Shown here one piece after another: positions 42,141-50,565 of a stretch of DNA of 64,000 bases. The notes beneath the pieces were generated by a model, which saw only the letters and a list, made by a program, of their open reading frames with translations, did not search any database and was not told the origin of the DNA. Position 1 is the stretch's first letter. The number at the start of each line of letters is the position of its first letter. The stretch comes from Enterobacter ludwigii (GTDB lineage: Bacteria > Pseudomonadota > Gammaproteobacteria > Enterobacterales > Enterobacteriaceae): NCBI GenBank assembly GCA_900068845.1, contig CEFQ01000005.1, positions 248,001 through 312,000 on the forward strand. The letters are read 5' to 3'. Made by a program: the position numbers and the translations under genes.

Positions 42141-43112
42141 GTGACCATTGCTATTGTAATTGGTACACATGGCTGGGCGGCAGAACAGTTGCTTAAAACA
42201 GCAGAGATGCTGTTAGGTGAGCAGGAAAATGTCGGATGGATTGATTTCGTTCCCGGCGAAAATGCAGAAACGCTAATCGAAAAGTATCAGGCACGGCTGG
42301 CAGATCTCGACACGTCAAAGGGCGTGTTGTTCCTGGTCGATACCTGGGGTGGCAGTCCATTCAACGCGGCCAGCCGCATTGTGGTGGACAAGGAGGGGTA
42401 TGATGTCATCGCCGGCGTTAACATCCCGATGCTGGTAGAAACCCTGATGGGACGTGATGACAATCCCTCACTGGAAGAACTGATTCATATCGCGGTTGAA
42501 GCCGGTCGTGAAGGCGTTAAAGCCCTCAAGACGGAAACCCCTGCTTCAGCCGCAGCAGCACCTGCTCCGGTTGCGGCGCAAGCGCCTGCTCAGCCACAAA
42601 AGCCGATGGCACCAGGCGATCACATGAAAATCGGCCTGGCGCGTATTGATGACCGCTTGATTCACGGCCAAGTGGCCACGCGCTGGACGAAAGAGACCAA
42701 CGTTACCCGCATCATCGTTGTTTCTGATGAAGTGGCGAACGATCACGTGCGTAAAACCTTACTGACGCAGGTCGCCCCGCCCGGCGTAACCGCGCACGTG
42801 GTGGATGTCGATAAGATGGTGCGCGTGTGGAACAACCCGAAATATGGCAATGACAAGGTGATGCTGCTGTTCACCAATCCCACAGATGTGGTGAGGATTG
42901 TTGAGCAAGGCGTGGACATCAAGTCAGTCAATATCGGTGGCATGGCGTTCCGTCAGGGCAAAACGCAGGTGAACAATGCGGTATCGGTCGATGAAAAGGA
43001 TATCGCGGCGTTCCGCAAACTTAACGAGCGCGGTATCGAACTGGAAGTGCGTAAAGTGTCCAGCGATCAGCGACTGAAAATGATGGACCTGATCGCCAAG
43101 GTCAATCCGTAG
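42141..43112 (+). CDS. manX: Mannose PTS EIIAB component ManX
   Basis: Cytoplasmic phosphotransfer subunit of the mannose/glucose/glucosamine PTS. It has 323 residues, the E. coli length. The IIA phosphorylation site is the His in GTHGWAAEQ near residue 10; after an Ala/Pro-rich linker (about 135-155) the IIB domain has the site His in RIDDRLIHGQVATRW. It starts with GTG at 42141 behind a strong GGAGG. First gene of manXYZ. Confidence 0.97.
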   Translation: MTIAIVIGTHGWAAEQLLKTAEMLLGEQENVGWIDFVPGENAETLIEKYQARLADLDTSKGVLFLVDTWGGSPFNAASRIVVDKEGYDVIAGVNIPMLVETLMGRDDNPSLEELIHIAVEAGREGVKALKTETPASAAAAPAPVAAQAPAQPQKPMAPGDHMKIGLARIDDRLIHGQVATRWTKETNVTRIIVVSDEVANDHVRKTLLTQVAPPGVTAHVVDVDKMVRVWNNPKYGNDKVMLLFTNPTDVVRIVEQGVDIKSVNIGGMAFRQGKTQVNNAVSVDEKDIAAFRKLNERGIELEVRKVSSDQRLKMMDLIAKVNP

Positions 43113-43170
43113 TTCGCCCTTTGCCTGCAAATGTGGGCGAATTTTAAAGACCTTGCAGAGGAGAAATGCA

Positions 43171-43971
43171 ATGGAGATAACCACGCTACAAATCATTTTG
43201 ATATTTATTGTGGCCTGTATTGCCGGGATGGGATCGATTCTTGATGAGTTCCAGTTCCACCGTCCACTGGTGGCTTGTACCTTAATTGGTGCGGTCCTCG
43301 GTGATATGAAAACCGGTATCATCATCGGCGGTACGCTGGAGATGATTGCTCTGGGCTGGATGAACATCGGTGCCGCTGTTGCACCGGATGCGGCGCTGGC
43401 TTCCATTATCTCGACCATCCTGGTTATTGCCGGTGGTCAAAGCGTCGGTGCCGGTATCGCGTTGGCGATTCCACTGGCAGCCGCCGGTCAGGTTCTGACC
43501 ATCATCGTGCGTACTATCACCGTGGCCTTCCAGCACGCCGCCGATAAGGCCGCCGAAAAAGGCAACCTTACTGCAATTAGCTGGATCCACGTCTCCGCGC
43601 TGGTATTGCAGGCGATGCGTATTGCGATTCCAGCACTGATCGTGGCGATTTCTGTCGGTACTCATGTGGTTCAGGAACTGCTGAACTCCATCCCAGACGT
43701 GGTCACCAACGGCCTGAACATCGCCGGTGGCATGATCGTGGTAGTCGGTTACGCGATGGTCATCAACATGATGCGCGCGGGCTACCTGATGCCGTTCTTC
43801 TACCTTGGCTTCGTTACTGCAGCCTTCACCAACTTCAACCTGGTTGCGCTTGGCGTGATTGGCGTGGTGATGGCGGTGCTGTATATCCAGCTGGCACCGA
43901 AATATAACCGTGTTGCAGGTGCGGCAACTAGCGGTCCTGCAAACAATGACCTCGATAACGAACTCGACTAG
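43171..43971 (+). CDS. manY: Mannose PTS EIIC component ManY
   Basis: Membrane channel subunit of the mannose PTS, 266 residues as in E. coli. Many hydrophobic segments and the GAAVAPDAALAS signature near residue 75 mark the EII-Sor family; this protein with ManZ is also a phage lambda DNA entry factor in E. coli. The frame opens at 43153, but the ATG at 43171 (MEITTLQ) with GAGGAG upstream matches E. coli. Confidence 0.96.
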   Translation: MEITTLQIILIFIVACIAGMGSILDEFQFHRPLVACTLIGAVLGDMKTGIIIGGTLEMIALGWMNIGAAVAPDAALASIISTILVIAGGQSVGAGIALAIPLAAAGQVLTIIVRTITVAFQHAADKAAEKGNLTAISWIHVSALVLQAMRIAIPALIVAISVGTHVVQELLNSIPDVVTNGLNIAGGMIVVVGYAMVINMMRAGYLMPFFYLGFVTAAFTNFNLVALGVIGVVMAVLYIQLAPKYNRVAGAATSGPANNDLDNELD

Positions 43972-43985
43972 GAACAGGTGAAATC

Positions 43986-44831
43986 ATGGTTGATACAACT
44001 AACACTCCAAAGAAACTCACCCCCGGCGATGTCCGCGGTGTGTTCCTGCGCTCTAACCTGTTTCAGGGTTCGTGGAACTTTGAACGTATGCAGGCGCTGG
44101 GCTTTTGCTACTCAATGGTGCCGGTGATTCGTCGCCTCTACCCAGAAAATAACGACGAACGTAAACAGGCGATTAAACGTCATCTTGAGTTCTTCAACAC
44201 CCATCCTTACGTGGCGGCACCGGTGCTTGGCGTTACCATGGCGATGGAAGAGCAGCGCGCCAACGGTGCGCCGATTGATGATGCGGCGATTAACGGCATT
44301 AAAGTGGGTTTGATGGGGCCGCTGGCGGGCGTCGGTGACCCGATCTTCTGGGGCACCGTACGTCCGGTGTTTGCTGCGCTGGGTGCCGGTATCGCGATGA
44401 GCGGCAGCTTGCTGGGTCCGTTGCTGTTCTTCATTCTGTTTAATGCGGTTCGCTTGTTAACGCGTTATTACGGTGTGGCGTACGGCTACCGTAAAGGCGT
44501 GGATATCGTCAGCGATATGGGCGGCGGTTTCCTGCAGAAACTTACGGAGGGCGCGTCGATTCTCGGCCTCTTTGTGATGGGGGCCTTGGTTAACAAGTGG
44601 ACGCATGTGAACGTGCCGCTGGTTGTATCGCGTATCACCGACCAGACCGGTAAAACCACCGTCACCACCGTCCAGTCAATCCTCGATCAGCTGATGCCAG
44701 GCTTGATTCCACTGTTACTGACCTTTGGCTGTATGTGGCTACTGCGTCGTAAGGTGAATGCGTTGTGGATTATCGTGGGCTTCTTCGCTCTCGGTATCTT
44801 CGGTTACTGGATCGGCCTGCTCGGTCTGTAA
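43986..44831 (+). CDS. manZ: Mannose PTS EIID component ManZ
   Basis: Second membrane subunit of the mannose transporter, 281 residues. The N-terminal part includes SNLFQGSWNFERMQALGF, and the GLMGPLAGVGDPIFWGTVRP block is the EIID signature. It starts 14 bases after manY with GGAACAGG upstream. Last gene of manXYZ, followed by a hairpin. Confidence 0.97.
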   Translation: MVDTTNTPKKLTPGDVRGVFLRSNLFQGSWNFERMQALGFCYSMVPVIRRLYPENNDERKQAIKRHLEFFNTHPYVAAPVLGVTMAMEEQRANGAPIDDAAINGIKVGLMGPLAGVGDPIFWGTVRPVFAALGAGIAMSGSLLGPLLFFILFNAVRLLTRYYGVAYGYRKGVDIVSDMGGGFLQKLTEGASILGLFVMGALVNKWTHVNVPLVVSRITDQTGKTTVTTVQSILDQLMPGLIPLLLTFGCMWLLRRKVNALWIIVGFFALGIFGYWIGLLGL

Positions 44832-44838
44832 TCACCCC

Positions 44839-44866
44839 GCCGGGAGCCAGGCTCCCGGCTATTTTA
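44839..44866 (+). terminator. manXYZ terminator
   Basis: 9-bp stem GCCGGGAGC with GCTCCCGGC and a 3-base loop, then TATTTT. The U tract is modest, so some read-through into yobD is possible. Confidence 0.7.
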
Positions 44867-44923
44867 AAGCGGCATTACCTGAGCGCCAACGTTGAGGTAA
44901 TTTCGATTGAGGAAGAACATCTT

Positions 44924-45382
44924 ATGTCACTGACTGACGCCCTGATCGCTCTGCTGATTGCAGGCTTCGTACTGTTCGCCATTTATGATGAAGCGATCCT
45001 GCCGCGCCGAAATGGTCCTACCAAGCTTCGCGTCGCCCTGCGCCGTCGACACAAAATCGACAGCGCTATTTTCGTGGTGCTGCTGCTGATTCTGTTGTGG
45101 AACAATATTGATAAACATGGCACGCAACTCACCACCAATTTGCTGATGGTGCTGTGCTTTATGGCGATTTGGCTATTTTGGGTTCGCAGCCCGAAGCTGC
45201 TGATGAAGGAGAATGGGCTGTTTTTTGGCAGCGTGTGGATCGACTATCGCCGCATTCAAAGTATGAACCTGTCGGAAGATGGCATTTTAGTGATGCAGCT
45301 GGAGCAGCGTCGTCTGCTGATTGCCGTCAAACAGCTTGATGACCTGGAACGAATCTACAATACGCTGGTGGAAGCGCGTTAA
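44924..45382 (+). CDS. yobD: YobD, UPF0266 membrane protein
   Basis: 152 residues, as in E. coli, with three membrane helices (about 6-23, 46-62, 68-85) and a soluble C-terminal PH-like part. Function is unknown. The ATG at 44924 follows a GAGGAAG site; the longer open frame to 44765 overlaps manZ and is not real. Its stop overlaps the convergent rlmA stop by 4 bases. Confidence 0.9.
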   Translation: MSLTDALIALLIAGFVLFAIYDEAILPRRNGPTKLRVALRRRHKIDSAIFVVLLLILLWNNIDKHGTQLTTNLLMVLCFMAIWLFWVRSPKLLMKENGLFFGSVWIDYRRIQSMNLSEDGILVMQLEQRRLLIAVKQLDDLERIYNTLVEAR

Positions 45383-46185
45383 CCACGCTGCCATAGTGTC
45401 AGCATGAAATCGGCATCGCAGGTAAACACGCTCGATGCCGCAAGATTTTGCCACACCTCTTCGCGCGCACGCCAGGCAAAGGGCGTCATCTGCAATAGGC
45501 TCACTGCCTCACTTCCGCTCAACGTCATGCTGTAATTCAGGTTTTGTTGATCGACCTGCTTAAAACCAGCATACACTTTCTCCTCCGCCGCGTGCAGCTG
45601 CACCTCGCGGTAAATCAGCGCTTTAAATTGCTGCAAATGATGGGGCCCCGGCGTCACCGTTAACAGATAGCCACCCGATTTAATCACGCGGCTCAACTCG
45701 TCTTCATTACAGGGAGCATAGATGCGCACCACGCCATCCAGAGATGCGTCGGCAAAAGGTAAACGCTGGCTGGACGCCACGCAGAATTTCACCGCGTGAT
45801 AACGTTTAGCGGCCATGCGGATCGCTGCTTTCGCCACATCAAGACCAAAGAGTTGCGCCTGCGGTAACGCATCGGCCATCGCTGCGGTGTAATAGCCTTC
45901 CCCGCATCCGATATCCAATACCTGTGACGCTTGCCCCTTCAAATGATCACCGAGGATCCCGGCAACGCCATCGCGCAGCGGCTGATAGTGTCCGGCATCA
46001 AGGAATGTGCGGCGTGCCTGCAGCATCTCTGCGCTATCGCCCGGCTCGCGCGAACCTTTGTGCTGCACCGGCAGCAAATTGACGTACCCTTCTTTCGCCT
46101 GATCAAACTGATGCCCCGCATCACAGCGGAAGCTAGTGGCCTGCTGCAGTAAAGGCTGATGACAAAGTGGGCAAATCAAAGACAT
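45379..46185 (-). CDS. rlmA: 23S rRNA (guanine-745-N1)-methyltransferase RlmA
   Basis: Methylates G745 of 23S rRNA. It has 268 residues (E. coli 269). The N-terminal zinc finger is CPLCHQPLL followed by CDAGH; the SAM-binding motif is [12 protein letters not shown] near residue 90. Position between yobD and cspC is as in E. coli. The 3' end overlaps yobD by 4 bases. Confidence 0.95.
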   Translation of the reverse strand: MSLICPLCHQPLLQQATSFRCDAGHQFDQAKEGYVNLLPVQHKGSREPGDSAEMLQARRTFLDAGHYQPLRDGVAGILGDHLKGQASQVLDIGCGEGYYTAAMADALPQAQLFGLDVAKAAIRMAAKRYHAVKFCVASSQRLPFADASLDGVVRIYAPCNEDELSRVIKSGGYLLTVTPGPHHLQQFKALIYREVQLHAAEEKVYAGFKQVDQQNLNYSMTLSGSEAVSLLQMTPFAWRAREEVWQNLAASSVFTCDADFMLTLWQRG

Positions 46186-46250
46186 AGATAACTCCGGGTT
46201 AGCGATTCGCGGCGCAGTTTACCCTGGTCACCAGACGACAGAAAGGATAA

Positions 46251-46282
46251 AAGAAAAAGCCCCGTTCACAGAACAGGGCTTT
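46251..46282 (-). terminator. cspC terminator
   Basis: Stem AAAGCCC-GTTC with GAAC-GGGCTTT and one mismatch, followed on the minus strand by TTTTTCTTTT. Confidence 0.85.
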
Positions 46283-46326
46283 AAGATTCGTTTCAGTGGT
46301 GCATGGCACCGAGCCTGAGGGCGAAA

Positions 46327-46536
46327 TCAGATTGGGGTAACGTTGACCGCCGCAGGACCTTTCTGGCCGTCCTGGATTTCGAACTCAACGCTTTGGCCTT
46401 CGGCCAGAGTTTTAAAACCATTGCCCTGGATTGCAGAGAAGTGTACGAACACATCTTTGCTGCCGTCAGCAGGAGTAATAAAACCAAAACCTTTAGACTC
46501 GTTGAACCACTTAACCTGACCTTTAATCTTTGCCAT
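46327..46536 (-). CDS. cspC: Cold-shock-like RNA chaperone CspC
   Basis: 69-residue cold-shock-domain protein, differing from E. coli CspC at only two positions that I can recall (NVEFE to SVEFE, and the penultimate Ala to Pro). RNP1 (KGFGFI) and RNP2 (VFVHF) are intact. It binds mRNA and stabilises stress messages. It lies downstream of yobF on the same strand, and the pair should be one transcript. The AAGGAAA ribosome site is strong. Confidence 0.97.
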   Translation of the reverse strand: MAKIKGQVKWFNESKGFGFITPADGSKDVFVHFSAIQGNGFKTLAEGQSVEFEIQDGQKGPAAVNVTPI

Positions 46537-46619
46537 TTCGCAAATTTCCTTTCAATGATTATATTGCCCGCAGGCAGACTTACAGATAAACCAGAGACAT
46601 TACTGAATGAGGCACTAAT

Positions 46620-46694
46620 TTAAGGTTCGGCAAGGAAGCGGTATTCAACGTCAACGTCTTTACTCGTAACTTCTTTACTGAAGATGCCATACAT
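46620..46694 (-). CDS. yobF: YobF homologue shortened to 24 residues
   Basis: ATG at 46694 opens a frame reading MYGIFSKEVTSKDVDVEYRF then LAEP and TAA. E. coli YobF (47 residues) starts [20 protein letters not shown] then SAEPYIGAS. The stop stands exactly where E. coli has Tyr25. After the stop the same frame still reads ISASFSNVSGLSV, close to the E. coli IGASCSNVSVLSM. So either a nonsense change removed the C-terminal half, or the short form is normal in this lineage. It precedes cspC as in E. coli. Confidence 0.75.
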   Translation of the reverse strand: MYGIFSKEVTSKDVDVEYRFLAEP

Positions 46695-46746
46695 AAACAG
46701 AATTGTACCTCGTTTGACCCACGATTTGTTATCACATATCCGCAAA

Positions 46747-46827
46747 TTAATGGCAAGCCATTTTTAAACGCTGATCGACATGACGCACATAATTAGTTAT
46801 TTGGCGATACACTTCATCAAGCAACAT
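46747..46827 (-). CDS. Possible 26-codon ORF upstream of yobF
   Basis: MLLDEVYRQITNYVRHVDQR then LKMACH, with GGGTG six bases before the ATG. The peptide would form a charged helix. It is 52 bases upstream of yobF on the same strand. No homologue is recognised, and a possible yobF promoter overlaps its end, so this is weakly supported. Confidence 0.2.
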   Translation of the reverse strand: MLLDEVYRQITNYVRHVDQRLKMACH

Positions 46828-47310
46828 ATTGACACCCAACGCATTAGCTACGCAAAAAAGAGTTACCAGTCAATGTAGTTAGCGCCAAATAATCGCTTAG
46901 TCAAGCGCAGCGGCAATGTCTATAGGCGTGCAATTTAAGGTGTTAATAGTACGACAAAAATATTGCACTAATATGGCATCAATAAAATATTCCACTAAAA
47001 ATTTCAGCCGCCACACAACATCTGCGCACTGCTCAAATCTTGTACAAATAGTTTTATCAAGTATAAGTTATTAATTGTTTTGCACCAAAAGCAGGAGAGT
47101 AATTTAATAAACGCCCCATATAAACGCATTAACATGCGGTGGCATTTATCTCAATTTTAACTATCCACCAAACAATTAAATGTTGAAAAAAACATTGAAT
47201 AGCTTGATTTAACAAATCCACCTTAGGATTAATCTTAGTTGATATTCATTGTGCACAGTTTCGTCGCTATTTGTGCAGTTCTCGATTATTTCTCTACGAC
47301 TCAACACTAC
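46828..47310. other. AT-rich intergenic region upstream of yobF-cspC
   Basis: About 480 bases, markedly AT-rich, between yobF-cspC and yebO. It probably carries the yobF-cspC promoter and leader. I see no other gene, tRNA or clear operator. The base composition stands out from its neighbours. Confidence 0.55.
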
Positions 47311-47341
47311 CCTGCTACGCACCATTTCAGTGCGTAGCAGG
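47311..47341. repeat. Perfect 12-bp inverted repeat downstream of yebO
   Basis: CCTGCTACGCAC pairs with GTGCGTAGCAGG around a 7-base loop. There is no U tract on either strand. It may stabilise the yebO 3' end or be a member of a short palindromic repeat family. Confidence 0.6.
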
Positions 47342-47378
47342 TATTCATTACATCGCTTACATCATAAATCCCAATAGC

Positions 47379-47654
47379 TTAACGTTCCGGGATCATCCGA
47401 ATAAAATCGCGTTCTTCATCCGCGTCTTCATCCGCTTGTGGTTTTGCTGTGGATGGCTGTGCATCAACAAGACGGCGCAGTAGCGCGTTCTGTTTCTTTT
47501 GCTCTTCGATAACGGCTTCCAGCAAACGAATCTGCTCACTGGCGCGCACGCTAGCGCGGTTGACGAAAAACCAGACAATAAAGGCCACAAGAATAATGAT
47601 GGTCAGCACACCGTAGTTAAACAACGGGCTGGTGTTTGCGGCTAATTCGTTCAT
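47379..47654 (-). CDS. yebO: YebO membrane protein
   Basis: 91 residues with one N-terminal membrane helix (about 12-32), a coiled region with RASEQIRLLEAVIEEQKKQNALLRRL, and an acidic tail ending in DFIRMIPER. This pattern matches E. coli YebO; function is unknown. The ATG at 47654 has AGAGG upstream; a TTG at 47672 would extend it without support. In E. coli mgrB lies between yebO and yobH; it is not present here. Confidence 0.88.
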   Translation of the reverse strand: MNELAANTSPLFNYGVLTIIILVAFIVWFFVNRASVRASEQIRLLEAVIEEQKKQNALLRRLVDAQPSTAKPQADEDADEERDFIRMIPER

Positions 47655-47869
47655 AACTGCCTCTGTAGTCAAAAATCAAACATCTACTCCGCCGCTGATT
47701 CTACTCGTTGCCGGCGCAAAAGATAATGGGTAGCCGCTGAAAGCAGATTATCCCGTGAGACCCTCTTTCAGTTATCTCTGATCGATTCGGTAGCTAAAGA
47801 GAGGCATGCTGTTACAGTAGATTCGCAGCAACGTCGGAAGCGCTGCGTTGTGTATCACAAGGAGAAACG

Positions 47870-48106
47870 ATGAAACTACTCATTCGGACGATTATGCTGT
47901 TGGCATTAATTTGGTTAGCGATGCTGCTCACCGGCTATGGCGTACTCACCGGCAGCAACAAGAATGCAGCGGGATTGGGCTTGCAATGCAGCTATCTCAC
48001 TGCACGCGGCATGATCACGGCACAGTATCTGCACACAGACAGCGGGATTGTCGGCGTAACGGATTGTCCGCTGCTGAAGAAAAGTGGCGAAGTGGTCGAC
48101 AATTAA
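47870..48106 (+). CDS. yobH: YobH small exported/membrane protein
   Basis: 78 residues (E. coli 79). A hydrophobic N-terminal helix (residues 5-26) may be a signal or anchor; then GSKNAAGLGLQCSYLTARG-like sequence and VTDCPLLKKS, with two cysteines that could pair in the periplasm. Function is unknown. The ribosome site is AAGGAG. It is divergent from yebO and convergent with kdgR. Confidence 0.9.
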   Translation: MKLLIRTIMLLALIWLAMLLTGYGVLTGSNKNAAGLGLQCSYLTARGMITAQYLHTDSGIVGVTDCPLLKKSGEVVDN

Positions 48107-48110
48107 GTGT

Positions 48111-48140
48111 GAAAAACGGGCTGGCAACAGCCCGTTTTTC
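48111..48140. terminator. Bidirectional terminator yobH / kdgR
   Basis: Perfect 13-bp stem GAAAAACGGGCTG with its complement around a GCAA tetraloop; A-run on one side and T-run on the other. Confidence 0.9.
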
Positions 48141-48143
48141 ATA

Positions 48144-48935
48144 TTAGAAAGGATAGTTGTGGTAGCCCATTTGCTCAGACAGATTGCGCGCCGCACGATG
48201 CAGCATCGCCACATAATCATTTTTCGCCTCTTCAGAAAAACGAATAGTCGGAAACGAGATACTCAGTCCAGCGATAACTACGCCAAAGCGGTCAAACACC
48301 GGCACCGCTATGCAGCGTAAGCCCTCTTCCTGCTCTTCATTGTCTTCGCCAAATCCCTGCACTTTCACCTGATCCAATACCGCCAGCAGCGCTTCTGCCG
48401 TCACAATCGTTTTGGCGGTGCTGCGCCGGAATTCAACTTCCCTCAGAATCTCCTGGACTTCACCGCGGTCGCGCCATGCCAGCAGCACTTTACCAATGGC
48501 GGTAGTGTGCAGTGGATTGCGACGGCCAATGCGTGAATACATGCGCAGGTTATACAGCGAATCAATTTTATGAATGTAGACAATACTGTCTTCTTCCAAC
48601 GCGCCGAGGTGAATGGTTTCTTTGGTGAGACGCGAAAGCTCGCGCATCTCAATATCGGCGCTACGAATCAGATCGACGTTCTGTAACGCTTTAGCACCAA
48701 GTTCAAACAGCTTGAGCGTCAGCGAGTATTTCTCACTTTCCCCTTCCTGCGCCACATAGCCGAGTGATTTCATGGTCTGGAGAAAGCGATAGACAGTGCT
48801 TTTTGACATCATCACGCGTTGGGACAATTCGGTAATGCCGTGATCGCGCTCTTCGCCCAGCGCCTGCAGTATGCCAAACACTTTCATCACTGATGAAACG
48901 GAGTCTGGCTGTTTATCATTATCGCTGCTCGCCAT
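48144..48935 (-). CDS. kdgR: KdgR, pectin/KDG regulon repressor
   Basis: IclR-family repressor of 263 residues, the E. coli length. It responds to 2-keto-3-deoxygluconate and controls pectate catabolism and related genes in plant-associated enterobacteria. The N-terminal winged helix holds ITELSQRVMMSKSTVYRFLQ; the effector domain includes GRRNPLHTTAIGKVLLAW. The frame extends to 48965, but the ATG at 48935 with AAGGAT aligns with E. coli. It is divergent from yebQ. Confidence 0.95.
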   Translation of the reverse strand: MASSDNDKQPDSVSSVMKVFGILQALGEERDHGITELSQRVMMSKSTVYRFLQTMKSLGYVAQEGESEKYSLTLKLFELGAKALQNVDLIRSADIEMRELSRLTKETIHLGALEEDSIVYIHKIDSLYNLRMYSRIGRRNPLHTTAIGKVLLAWRDRGEVQEILREVEFRRSTAKTIVTAEALLAVLDQVKVQGFGEDNEEQEEGLRCIAVPVFDRFGVVIAGLSISFPTIRFSEEAKNDYVAMLHRAARNLSEQMGYHNYPF

Positions 48936-48946
48936 GGCGCGTATCC

Positions 48947-48968
48947 TTTTTTGACAGTGTTTCAAAAA
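48947..48968. promoter_or_regulatory. Possible KdgR operator between kdgR and yebQ
   Basis: One half is a perfect TGTTTCA; the other half (TTTGACA) matches only partly. The flanks form a dyad TTTTTTGA with TCAAAAAA. E. coli yebQ is regarded as a KdgR target, so the position fits, but the left half is poor. Confidence 0.35.
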
Positions 48969-49128
48969 AAACGGAACAGAAGCGCCAGTATATGCGTTTC
49001 AGCCTGATGGCGGCAACGACTGACGCAAAGTGACACATCCCCACGTAATTTTATGTCAATGAATGCGATGCTTTTCGGCAGCGAATTGATTAGCATGATG
49101 ATATTCACTTCCTTTACTTACCTAACTT

Positions 49129-50511
49129 ATGTCCTCTACTGTTGCTCAGGATGGATTGCCCGTTCCCCAGCGCTATGGCGCGATCTTAACCATTGCCCTT
49201 GGGATTATGATGGCGGTGTTGGATGGTGCAATTGCCAACGTTGCCTTGCCGACCATCGCGCGTGAACTCAACGCCAGCCCAGCCGAATCGATCTGGATTG
49301 TTAACGCCTATCAAATCGCTATCGTCATCTCGCTGCTGTCGCTATCTTTTCTCGGCGATATGCTGGGTTACCGCCGCGTTTATCAAGTTGGACTTGCGCT
49401 GTTTATCGCGACCTCACTGTTTTGCGCGCTCTCCTCATCGCTGAATATGCTGACCGTGGCGCGTGTGCTGCAAGGTTTTGGTGGCGCAGCACTGATGAGC
49501 GTGAACACCGCACTGATCCGCATCATCTATCCACAGCGCTTCCTCGGACGCGGTATGGCAATTAATTCGCTGATCGTTGCGGTCTCCAGCGCGGCCGGCC
49601 CAACCGTGGCGGCGGCAATCCTTTCTGTCGCCAGCTGGAAATGGTTGTTCCTGATAAACATTCCACTTGGCATCGTTGCGTTGTGGCTGGCGTTGCGTTT
49701 CCTGCCGGATAACACCCAGAAAGCGAAGCAGCAGAAATTTGACGTGCCCAGCGCCATTATGAATGCGCTGTTCTTCGGTCTGCTGATTTCCGCGCTAACC
49801 GGCTTTTCACAAGGCCAAAATGGCTGGCTGATTCTGACTGAGCTTGTGGTACTCATCGTGGTCGGGGTGGTGTTTATTCGTCGTCAACTTGCCATGCCAG
49901 TGCCGCTTCTCCCGGTGGATTTACTGCGTATTCATCTCTTTTCACTGTCGATTGGCACCTCAATTTGCTCGTTCTGCGCGCAGATGCTGGCGATGGTGGC
50001 GTTGCCGTTCTTCCTGCAAAACGTGCTGGGCCGTAATGAAGTGGCAACCGGATTGCTGTTAACGCCCTGGCCACTGGCAACCATGGTAATGGCACCGATT
50101 GCAGGCCGCCTGATCGAAACATACCATGCGGGATTATTGGGCGGATTAGGCTTAGCCCTGTTCGCAGCTGGCCTGTTCTTGTTGGCGCTGTTGCCTGATC
50201 AACCAACCGATGTGGATATCATCTGGCGCATGATGCTGTGTGGTGCTGGTTTTGGCCTTTTCCAGTCGCCCAACAATCACACCATCATCACCTCAGCACC
50301 GCGTCATCGTAGCGGCGGTGCCAGCGGCATGTTGGGCACCGCGCGTCTGGTGGGACAGAGCAGCGGCGCGGCTCTGGTCGCGCTGATGTTTAATCTGTTC
50401 AACGACAGCGGTACACACGCTTCACTGCTGCTGGCGGGTGGCTTTGCCACTGTCGCCGCCGTGGTGAGCCTGGCGCGCATGACGCAATCACGCCAGGCTG
50501 CCGAATCCTGA
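49129..50511 (+). CDS. yebQ: YebQ, MFS transporter (DHA2-like)
   Basis: 460-residue inner-membrane transporter with about 14 hydrophobic segments, close to E. coli YebQ (457). Motif VLDGAIANVALPTIA in helix 1 is typical of the DHA2 drug/proton group, and LGDMLGYRRVYQVG is the MFS loop motif. In E. coli yebQ neighbours kdgR and is thought to be under KdgR; the substrate is unknown. The ribosome site before the ATG at 49129 is weak. Confidence 0.92.
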   Translation: MSSTVAQDGLPVPQRYGAILTIALGIMMAVLDGAIANVALPTIARELNASPAESIWIVNAYQIAIVISLLSLSFLGDMLGYRRVYQVGLALFIATSLFCALSSSLNMLTVARVLQGFGGAALMSVNTALIRIIYPQRFLGRGMAINSLIVAVSSAAGPTVAAAILSVASWKWLFLINIPLGIVALWLALRFLPDNTQKAKQQKFDVPSAIMNALFFGLLISALTGFSQGQNGWLILTELVVLIVVGVVFIRRQLAMPVPLLPVDLLRIHLFSLSIGTSICSFCAQMLAMVALPFFLQNVLGRNEVATGLLLTPWPLATMVMAPIAGRLIETYHAGLLGGLGLALFAAGLFLLALLPDQPTDVDIIWRMMLCGAGFGLFQSPNNHTIITSAPRHRSGGASGMLGTARLVGQSSGAALVALMFNLFNDSGTHASLLLAGGFATVAAVVSLARMTQSRQAAES

Positions 50512-50518
50512 AAACAGC

Positions 50519-50545
50519 AAGGGCGCCATCTGGCGCCCTTTATTT
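50519..50545. terminator. Terminator between yebQ and htpX
   Basis: 10-bp stem AAGGGCGCCA with TGGCGCCCTT and a 2-base centre, then TATTT. It can serve both convergent genes. Confidence 0.75.
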
Positions 50546-50565
50546 CTGGTATATCGGACCACTGA

